DNA of 10,193 nucleotides from NCBI GenBank assembly GCA_937897645.1, contig CALCNV010000045.1:1-10193 (forward strand). The letters run 5' to 3'. The stretch is from an uncultured Lysobacteraceae bacterium. GTDB lineage: Bacteria; Pseudomonadota; Gammaproteobacteria; Xanthomonadales; Xanthomonadaceae. The notes under the pieces are model-generated. The model made no database searches, was not told the DNA's origin, and saw only the letters and a program-made list of their open reading frames with translations. The first letter of the stretch is position 1, and each line of letters begins with the position of its first letter. The position numbers and the translations under genes were made by a program. Positions 5,947 to 10,193 of this stretch are shown in pieces.

Positions 5947-7686
5947 TTAATCCTTGGTCACGCGGTTGATTTCGGCCAGGCTGGTCACGCCGTTGCGTAC
6001 CTTCATCAGGGCCGACTGGCGCAGGTCGCGTACGCCGGCTTTCCTGGAAGCTTCGGCAATCTGCATGGCGTTGCCGCCTTCCAGCACGATGGCGGCGATG
6101 GCGTCGCTCATCGGCATGACCTGGTAGATGCCGGTACGGCCCTTGTAGCCCTCGGTGCATTCATCGCAGCCTACGGCTTCGTACAAGGTGAAGCCGGCCT
6201 TGATCTCCGCTTCGCTGAAGCCTTCGGCGATCAATGCATGTTCGGGCAATACCACCGCACGCTTGCACTTGTTGCAAAGCCGCCGCGCCAGGCGCTGGGC
6301 AATGACCAGTGTTACCGAACTGGTGATGTTGAACGGGGCAATGCCCATGTTCATCAGGCGGGCGATGGTTTGCGGTGCGTCGTTGGTGTGCAGGGTGGAC
6401 AGCACCATGTGGCCGGTCTGCGCGGCCTTGACCGCGATCTCGGCGGTTTCCAGGTCGCGGATTTCGCCGACCATGATGATGTCCGGGTCCTGGCGCAGGA
6501 AGCTGCGCAGGGCCGCGGCGAAGGTCATGCCGCGCTTGGTGTTCTGCTGTACCTGGTTGACGCCCGGCAGGCGGATTTCCACCGGGTCTTCCACTGTAGA
6601 AATGTTACGCATCTCGTCATTGAGAATGCCCAGCGCGGTATACAGCGACACGGTCTTGCCCGAGCCCGTGGGGCCGGTGACCAGCACCATGCCGTAAGGC
6701 TTCTGGATGGCGTTCTCGAACAGGCTCTGCTGGTCGGGCTCGTAGCCCAGTTTCTCGATTCCCAACTTGGCTGCACTGCCGTCCAAGATGCGTAGGACGA
6801 TTTTTTCGCCGAACAGGGTGGGCAGTGTGCTGACACGGAAGTCGATCTGCTTGGTCTTGCTGAGGTTCAACTTGATGCGGCCGTCCTGCGGTACGCGCTT
6901 TTCGGCGATATCCAGCTGGGCCATGACCTTGAGGCGTGCCGCAAGCCGCTGGTTCAATTTGACCGGCGCCTTGGCCACCTGCTTCAGGATGCCGTCGATG
7001 CGCAGGCGCACCCGGTAGTCGGTTTCGTAGGGCTCGAAATGGATGTCCGATGCGCCGCGCTTGATGGCGTCAATCAGCACCTTGTTGACAAACTTCACCA
7101 CCGGCGTGTCGTCGGTCTTGGCGTCTATGCCGCTGTCGCCGCTGTTCAGGTCGTCATCAGTGCCAACTTCCAGGTTGTCCAGGCCCTCTTCGTCGTCTCC
7201 GCCAAAATTGCTGCTCATGGCGTCGGCTGCGCGCGTCCATTGCTCCAGGGTACGCTCCAGCGCATCGGCGCTGACCAGGATCGGCTCTACCGTCAGGTTG
7301 GTGTGGAACTTGATCTCATCCAGCGCATGGGTACGCGTGGGGTCGGACACGCCCACGAACAGGCGGTTGCCGCGCTTGAACAGGGGCAGCACCAAGTGCT
7401 TCTGCAGCAGTTCCTCGCTGACCAGCTTGATGGCGCTTTGCTTGGGGTCGAAGGCGGTGACATCCAGCAGCGGGATGCCAAACTCCAGGGCGTTGGCGGC
7501 CGCCATCTGCGGGGCGCTGACCAGTTTCTTGTCGTTGACCCATTGCGCCAGCGGCACCTTCGCCTCGGTGGCGCTGGCCATGGCGGCGCGCGCACTGGCT
7601 TCGTCCAGGGCGCCGTCCTGTACCAGGCGACGGGCGATGCCGGTGATTCCTACAAGGTTGGCGGTGTTGGCGGCGACTGCATTCAT
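5947..7686 (-). CDS. pilB: Type IV pilus assembly ATPase
   Basis: PilB is the cytoplasmic hexameric GspE-family ATPase that powers pilus extension. The 579-residue protein has an N-terminal MshEN/T2SSE_N-type region (about 10-150), which in some PilB proteins binds c-di-GMP. An acidic linker follows (DDEEGLDNLEVGTDDDLN, about 164-181), then the ATPase core. Visible motifs are Walker A GPTGSGKT (338-345), the Asp box TVEDPVEIR (364-372), Walker B DPDIIMVGEIRD (400-411) and the His box TGHMVLSTLHTND (424-436). The tetracysteine zinc site is C471-C474 and C507-C510. All are intact. The start MNAVAANTAN matches the family length. The frame stays open 52 codons upstream, but that part overlaps the region after pilA and looks non-coding. 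A strong terminator separates it from pilA1, so pilB needs its own promoter within about 7690-7860; none is obvious. The stop TAA is followed by REP pair 5. Confidence 0.97.
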   Translation of the reverse strand: MNAVAANTANLVGITGIARRLVQDGALDEASARAAMASATEAKVPLAQWVNDKKLVSAPQMAAANALEFGIPLLDVTAFDPKQSAIKLVSEELLQKHLVLPLFKRGNRLFVGVSDPTRTHALDEIKFHTNLTVEPILVSADALERTLEQWTRAADAMSSNFGGDDEEGLDNLEVGTDDDLNSGDSGIDAKTDDTPVVKFVNKVLIDAIKRGASDIHFEPYETDYRVRLRIDGILKQVAKAPVKLNQRLAARLKVMAQLDIAEKRVPQDGRIKLNLSKTKQIDFRVSTLPTLFGEKIVLRILDGSAAKLGIEKLGYEPDQQSLFENAIQKPYGMVLVTGPTGSGKTVSLYTALGILNDEMRNISTVEDPVEIRLPGVNQVQQNTKRGMTFAAALRSFLRQDPDIIMVGEIRDLETAEIAVKAAQTGHMVLSTLHTNDAPQTIARLMNMGIAPFNITSSVTLVIAQRLARRLCNKCKRAVVLPEHALIAEGFSEAEIKAGFTLYEAVGCDECTEGYKGRTGIYQVMPMSDAIAAIVLEGGNAMQIAEASRKAGVRDLRQSALMKVRNGVTSLAEINRVTKD

Positions 7687-7862
7687 GGTGCGAGAATCCT
7701 GGAGGGGTTGCGCTGTGCTTGAAGGGCGCAAGAAACGGGCCAGACCCGACTGTAGCGCATGCCGTGTGCTCCGGCAGCAGCAGAGTTTGCAATACGTCAT
7801 GTTCTGCCGCGCAGGGTCGCCTAATGTCGTGACCAGCAGCACGGCGTTTTTGTTTCCGGCGC

Positions 7863-7892
7863 AAAAAACAAACCCCGCGGGAGCGGGGTTTG
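7863..7892 (-). terminator. Intrinsic terminator of pilA1
   Basis: On the minus strand the sequence CAAACCCCGC, loop TCCC, GCGGGGTTTG forms a perfect 10-bp stem followed directly by six T. It lies 45 nt after the pilA1 stop and should stop most transcripts before pilB, giving a monocistronic, abundant pilin mRNA. Confidence 0.93.
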
Positions 7893-7937
7893 AGATTTAC
7901 ATGCGGGACGCAAGCCCCGCGTATTGAACAGTTACGA

Positions 7938-8393
7938 TCAGTTGGTGGCGCACTTAATGCCGCGACCGGGGGTCGTGACAGCGCAACCGCTACCCGTTGC
8001 GACCCAAACAACTGCGGTGTCCGCACCAACAGTAGGGGCTAGCGACAGCGCCATCCGGGTGCCAGCAGATGTGGTACCAGTGGTGGTGAGAGCAATCGTG
8101 CCGTTGGTCACAGCCACGGCATCAACGTAGCTGATGGCGGCGCCATTGCTACCGGCAGCGATGGCTGCGGGGATGCCGTTCGCGCCGCTGGAGCAGCCCG
8201 TCGTGGTTCCCAGTTCCTGGATGCACAGGGCGGTGGCGGTCTTGATGGCCGAAATACCAGCCACTGCACCCGATACCTTGGAGCGCTGGGTGTAGTTGGC
8301 GTATTGCGGGATGGCGATGGCGGCCAGGATGGCGATGATGGCGACCACGATCATCAGTTCGATGAGGGTGAAGCCCTGCATGTTCTTCTTCAT
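7938..8393 (-). CDS. pilA: Type IV pilin, major subunit, copy 1
   Basis: PilA is the structural subunit of the type IV pilus. It is made as a prepilin, cut and N-methylated by PilD, and assembled by PilB/PilC. The 151-residue product has a short charged leader MKKNMQG cut before F8 (class IVa type, G at -1). The hydrophobic N-terminal helix FTLIELMIVVAIIAILAAIA follows, with E12 as the conserved Glu5 of the mature protein. The globular part is rich in Ala, Thr and Gly. It has four cysteines, C57/C67 and C137/C148; the last two fit a C-terminal disulfide loop. The ATG at 8393 is supported by AAGGGGA seven nt upstream. An in-frame ATG 13 codons earlier sits in the leader hairpin and is unlikely. 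The coding sequence appears identical to the second copy. Confidence 0.97.
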   Translation of the reverse strand: MKKNMQGFTLIELMIVVAIIAILAAIAIPQYANYTQRSKVSGAVAGISAIKTATALCIQELGTTTGCSSGANGIPAAIAAGSNGAAISYVDAVAVTNGTIALTTTGTTSAGTRMALSLAPTVGADTAVVWVATGSGCAVTTPGRGIKCATN

Positions 8394-8422
8394 TGGTAAA
8401 TCCCCTTGATTGGCTTGATTGG

Positions 8423-8449
8423 TATGGGACACAGGTCCCGTGTCCCATA
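8423..8449 (-). promoter_or_regulatory. Leader hairpin in the pilA1 mRNA
   Basis: TATGGGACAC (8423-8432) and GTGTCCCATA (8440-8449) form a perfect 10-bp stem with a 7-nt loop, GGGACCT on the mRNA strand. Between hairpin and start codon lies a perfect tandem 9-bp repeat (CTTGATTGG on the plus strand, 8405-8413 and 8414-8422) that touches the ribosome-binding site. The second pilA copy keeps stem and tandem repeat but has a different loop. A role in mRNA stability or translation is inferred. Confidence 0.6.
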
Positions 8450-8510
8450 TCTGGTACGGACCGTGGGCGCCGTGGGTAACGTGCCACGTGCCACGTGCTT
8501 AAGATTACTC

Positions 8511-8526
8511 GCAGAAAGCGTGCCAA
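8511..8526 (-). promoter_or_regulatory. Sigma-54 (RpoN) -24/-12 promoter of pilA1
   Basis: On the minus strand TTGGCACGCTTTCTGC matches the RpoN consensus TGGCAC-N5-TTGC, with GG and GC at the required spacing and one mismatch in the -12 box. A start about 12 nt downstream would give a leader of roughly 100 nt. In Pseudomonas and Xanthomonas pilA is known to depend on RpoN with the PilS/PilR two-component system. Neither pilS nor pilR is in this window. Confidence 0.85.
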
Positions 8527-8550
8527 CTACCGGTCTGTGTCTTCCATGTC

Positions 8551-8604
8551 GACTCATTGCGCCAGCGGCAGCTTGACCTCAGCGGCGCTGGCCATGGCGG
8601 CGCG
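8551..8604 (-). pseudogene. pilB: 54-bp remnant of the pilB 5' coding region
   Basis: This segment aligns without gaps to 7537-7590, the part of pilB that encodes residues 33-50, with 6 mismatches in 54 bases by eye. Read on the minus strand it gives AAMASAAEVKLPLAQ followed by TGA, where PilB has AAMASATEAKVPLAQW. The tryptophan codon has become a stop. It has no start codon and joins directly, with a shared CG, to the DNA that follows pilA2. Relative to the intact locus about 204 bp (7591-7794) are missing at that junction, as is all of pilB downstream. It is a scar of a larger pilA-pilB duplication. Confidence 0.8.
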
Positions 8605-8670
8605 TCATGTTCTGCCGCGCAGGGTCGCATAACGTCGTGACCAGCAGCACGGCGTTTTTGTTTCCGGCGC

Positions 8671-8700
8671 AAAAAACAAACCCCGCGGGAGCGGGGTTTG
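8671..8700 (-). terminator. Intrinsic terminator of pilA2
   Basis: This is an exact copy of the pilA1 terminator: a 10-bp GC-rich stem CAAACCCCGC/GCGGGGTTTG with loop TCCC and six T on the minus strand. It should separate pilA2 transcripts from pilA1. Confidence 0.93.
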
Positions 8701-8745
8701 AGATTTACATGCGGGACGCAAGCCCCGCGTATTGAACAGTTACGA

Positions 8746-9201
8746 TCAGTTGGTGGCGCACTTAATGCCGCGACCGGGGGTCGTGACAGCGCAACCGCTA
8801 CCCGTTGCGACCCAAACAACTGCGGTGTCCGCACCAACAGTAGGGGCTAGCGACAGCGCCATCCGGGTGCCAGCAGATGTGGTACCAGTGGTGGTGAGAG
8901 CAATCGTGCCGTTGGTCACAGCCACGGCATCAACGTAGCTGATGGCGGCGCCATTGCTACCGGCAGCGATGGCTGCGGGGATGCCGTTCGCGCCGCTGGA
9001 GCAGCCCGTCGTGGTTCCCAGTTCCTGGATGCACAGGGCGGTGGCGGTCTTGATGGCCGAAATACCAGCCACTGCACCCGATACCTTGGAGCGCTGGGTG
9101 TAGTTGGCGTATTGCGGGATGGCGATGGCGGCCAGGATGGCGATGATGGCGACCACGATCATCAGTTCGATGAGGGTGAAGCCCTGCATGTTCTTCTTCA
9201 T
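8746..9201 (-). CDS. pilA: Type IV pilin, major subunit, copy 2
   Basis: This gene encodes the same 151 residues as the other copy, with no synonymous change seen in 456 bp. It has the same leader MKKNMQG, Glu5 and four cysteines. The ATG at 9201 has the same AAGGGGA ribosome-binding site seven nt upstream. The frame stays open for 50 codons upstream, but that stretch contains the leader hairpin and promoter and is not coding. It has its own sigma-54 promoter and its own terminator, so both copies look functional. The identity implies a very recent duplication or ongoing gene conversion. Tandem pilA genes are common in Xanthomonadaceae but usually differ in the C-terminal part. An assembly artefact is unlikely because the flanks of the two units differ. 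Confidence 0.96.
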   Translation of the reverse strand: MKKNMQGFTLIELMIVVAIIAILAAIAIPQYANYTQRSKVSGAVAGISAIKTATALCIQELGTTTGCSSGANGIPAAIAAGSNGAAISYVDAVAVTNGTIALTTTGTTSAGTRMALSLAPTVGADTAVVWVATGSGCAVTTPGRGIKCATN

Positions 9202-9230
9202 TGGTAAATCCCCTTGATTGGCTTGATTGG

Positions 9231-9257
9231 TATGGGACACAAGCCCCGTGTCCCATA
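9231..9257 (-). promoter_or_regulatory. Leader hairpin in the pilA2 mRNA
   Basis: This is the same 10-bp stem as in pilA1 (9231-9240 with 9248-9257), but the loop on the mRNA strand is GGGGCTT instead of GGGACCT. Two changes in seven loop bases against none in the stem suggest the stem is maintained. The tandem 9-bp repeat beside it (9213-9221, 9222-9230) is also kept. Confidence 0.6.
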
Positions 9258-9311
9258 TCTGGTATGGACCGTGGGCGCCGTGGGTAACGTGCCACGTGCT
9301 TGGGGGTAGTT

Positions 9312-9327
9312 GCAGAAAGCGTGCCAA
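9312..9327 (-). promoter_or_regulatory. Sigma-54 (RpoN) -24/-12 promoter of pilA2
   Basis: This is the same 16-bp TTGGCACGCTTTCTGC element as in pilA1, here followed by A (fits TTGCW), whereas pilA1 has G. The 10 bp downstream differ: C-rich AACTACCCCC here, AT-rich GAGTAATCTT in pilA1. DNA further upstream is unrelated between the copies beyond about 20 bp. Confidence 0.85.
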
Positions 9328-9346
9328 CTTTGCAGCTGTGCCTTCC

Positions 9347-9502
9347 GTCACTAAAAACAGGCCGCTGACTCCGCGACCACCCCAGAATTCCCCACATCAG
9401 GCACCCACCCCCTGACGCTGCACGTCACTTTGTAACGCCACACGTCGCTTTTACCGGCCAAACACAGGCCATTCATGACGCCTGTCACATTTACATCGCC
9501 CC
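9347..9502. other. Intergenic DNA upstream of pilA2, probable activator region
   Basis: No credible gene was found here; the only frames are short and lack family resemblance. This is the natural place for the PilR-type activator sites that a sigma-54 promoter needs, usually 50-150 bp upstream. TGACG-like words recur (for example near 9348, 9415 and 9477), but no convincing set of PilR sites could be defined by eye. Together with the pilA2 leader and the REP pair at 9503 it fills the 406 bp between pilA2 and the toxin gene. Confidence 0.4.
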
Positions 9503-9599
9503 TGTAGGAGCTGCGCAAGCTGCGACCGTGGACATCCACCGCACAGGAGCCAGCACGGGTGGCGGACAGGTTCCGGTAGCAGCTTGCGCAGCTCCTACA
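9503..9599. repeat. REP inverted pair of a second family, downstream of doc
   Basis: The left arm TGTAGGAGCTGCGCAAGCTGC (9503-9523, split here as TGTAGGAGCT and GCGCAAGCTGC) and the right arm at 9579-9599 are perfect 21-bp reverse complements, with a 55-nt spacer. It shares only the GTAGGAGC head with the other family; the body is different. Similar TGTAGGAGC repeats are widespread in Pseudomonas and xanthomonads. On the minus strand it starts 8 nt after the stop of the toxin gene. Confidence 0.88.
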
Positions 9600-9607
9600 A
9601 AAAACGG

Positions 9608-10000
9608 TCAGCGCGACTGCAAATGCAACCGCAACCAGGCGGCGAAGCTGGCTTCGTCCAGATCGCTGGCGGCCAGGGCGAGTACGGCGGCGGTGGCGGC
9701 GGCTTGGTCGCAGACCAGGCGGTATCCGTTGGCATACAAGAACAGGCCCGCCGCCAGAAACCCGGCCCGCTTGTTGCCGTCGATAAAGGCGTGGTTGCGT
9801 ACCAGCCCGGACGCGTAGGCGGCTGCAAGCTCGGCCACGTCTGGCGTGCCGTAGGCCACCAGGTTCAAGGGCCGTGCAAGCGCTGAATCCAGCAAGCCCT
9901 CGTCGCGCACGCCTGACGCACCACCGTGGGTGGCGAGGCTTTCATCGTGCAAAAGCAGCAGGGCCTGTTTATCGACCCAGCGCCACGCCGGGGCGCTCAT
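9608..10000 (-). CDS. doc: Doc-type (Fic family) toxin of a toxin-antitoxin pair
   Basis: The protein has 130 residues, the size of Doc (death-on-curing) toxins. The Fic motif is HAFIDGNKR at 70-78 (H70, D74, N76, K77, R78), in the Doc form rather than the AMP-transferring HPFxxGNGR form. Doc of phage P1 phosphorylates elongation factor EF-Tu and stops translation, and the conserved residues fit that activity. Upstream RDEGLLDSALARP (32-44) is also typical of the family. Its ATG overlaps the stop of the upstream antitoxin gene as ATGA (9997-10000), the translational coupling expected of a TA operon. The second-family REP pair starts 8 nt past its stop. The catalytic residues look intact. The substrate in this host is not known. 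Confidence 0.9.
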   Translation of the reverse strand: MSAPAWRWVDKQALLLLHDESLATHGGASGVRDEGLLDSALARPLNLVAYGTPDVAELAAAYASGLVRNHAFIDGNKRAGFLAAGLFLYANGYRLVCDQAAATAAVLALAASDLDEASFAAWLRLHLQSR

Positions 10001-10193
10001 TTCGCCAAAGCGTGGAAGGTATCGCGGAACTCGCGCATGAATTCGCGCCCGGCCTCGACCTGTGCGGCGTGGTCGGGGTCATACGGGGTCAACGCAAGAC
10101 CATCCGGGGTTTCGGTGGCGAACACCGTGTCGCCCTTCTCCAGCTTCAGCCGCGCCAGCAGTTCCTTGGGCAGCACCACGCCCACCGAATTGC
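9997..10193 (-). CDS. AbrB/MazE/SpoVT-type antitoxin (5' end beyond window)
   Basis: The frame is open to the right edge, so the start lies outside the window and about 64 residues are visible. The first readable residues, NSVGVVLPKELLARLKLEKG and then DTVF, match the swapped-hairpin DNA-binding domain of AbrB/MazE antitoxins (normally GNSxGVxLPKxLL). The GTG at 10185 is an internal valine codon in this motif, not a start. The C-terminal tail, AQVEAGREFMREFRDTFHALAK (helical and charged, here quoted in part as EAGREFMREFRDTF), is the likely toxin-neutralising segment. It overlaps the toxin gene by 4 bp. By analogy it should repress its own operon. P1 Doc is instead paired with Phd, so this is a MazE-like plus Doc-like combination. 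Confidence 0.85.
   Translation of the reverse strand, partial: NSVGVVLPKELLARLKLEKGDTVFATETPDGLALTPYDPDHAAQVEAGREFMREFRDTFHALAK

Larger units (their letters stand above)
7795..8545 (-). repeat. Direct repeat unit A: complete pilA1 transcription unit
   Basis: This stretch recurs at 8603-9346 with an offset of 808 bp (801 bp beyond a 7-bp indel near 8483-8497). It contains promoter, leader, pilA1 and terminator. Differences seen are confined to non-coding DNA: two bases past the terminator (7821, 7825), two in a leader hairpin loop (8434, 8436), one at 8457, the GCCACGT indel, and a 10-bp block after the promoter (8501-8510). Beyond 8527 the match fades. Confidence 0.93.
8603..9346 (-). repeat. 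Direct repeat unit B: complete pilA2 transcription unit
   Basis: This is the second copy of 7795-8545. From about 8634 to 9241, which covers the terminator, the whole coding sequence and the translation start region, it reads the same as unit A base for base. Its left edge abuts the pilB remnant. Its right edge fades after the promoter: CTGTG-C-CTTCC at 9335-9346 still matches unit A, and nothing matches beyond. Confidence 0.93.

Noticed and set aside
5923..6795. Open frame of 290 codons on the plus strand
   Set aside because: It is antisense to the conserved ATPase core of pilB, starts inside REP pair 5 and resembles no protein family.
7316..8837. Repeated minus-strand frame with identical peptide next to both pilA stops
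   Set aside because: The two frames (near 7840-8029 and 8650-8837) are the same only because the DNA is duplicated. They read out of frame through the pilA 3' ends and terminators.
9351..9539. 62-codon minus-strand frame upstream of pilA2
   Set aside because: It has no ribosome-binding site and no family resemblance, and it overlaps a REP arm and the expected activator region of the pilA2 promoter.

Overview
The window is GC-rich, gene-dense chromosomal DNA from a gammaproteobacterium, most probably of the Xanthomonadaceae/Lysobacteraceae. The evidence is the order secA - mutT - coaE - pilD - pilC - pilB - pilA, the xanthomonad-like PilB and PilC sequences, and many REP-type palindromes with a GTAG head. 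No rRNA, tRNA or CRISPR was seen. The genus cannot be fixed from the sequence alone.

Layout. Plus strand: the 3' part of secA (1-948), a Nudix/MutT protein with a thiamine-phosphate-synthase-like C-terminal domain (1085-2038), and a small REP-associated tyrosine transposase, RAYT (2235-2708). Minus strand, listed left to right: coaE (2886-3494), pilD (3602-4462), pilC (4470-5729), pilB (5947-7686), two identical pilA copies (7938-8393 and 8746-9201), a Doc/Fic-type toxin (9608-10000) and the end of an AbrB/MazE-like antitoxin (9997 to the window edge). On the minus strand the pilus cluster reads pilA2 - pilA1 - pilB - pilC - pilD - coaE. It encodes the major pilin, the assembly ATPase, the inner-membrane platform and the prepilin peptidase of a type IV pilus.

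Two layers of structure lie on top of the genes. The first is a REP system. Five long inverted repeats, each made of two facing REP arms around a conserved asymmetric spacer, lie at 956-1040, 2070-2157, 2761-2848, 3506-3596 and 5853-5937. A single arm lies at 2861-2891. A second REP family, also with a GTAG head, lies at 9503-9599. The RAYT sits between two of the most similar copies, so 2070-2848 looks like a complete 'REPtron'. The repeats are placed 5-8 nt after the stop codons of secA, pilD, pilB and doc, and the solo arm supplies the stop codon of coaE.

The second layer is a tandem pilA duplication. Two units of about 750 bp (7795-8545 and 8603-9346) each carry a sigma-54-type promoter, a leader hairpin, the pilin gene and a strong intrinsic terminator. 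The coding sequences appear identical base for base, while flanking positions differ. Between the units lies a 54-bp, stop-containing remnant of the pilB 5' region (8551-8604). It suggests that an ancestral pilA-pilB unit was duplicated and the extra pilB was then almost entirely lost.
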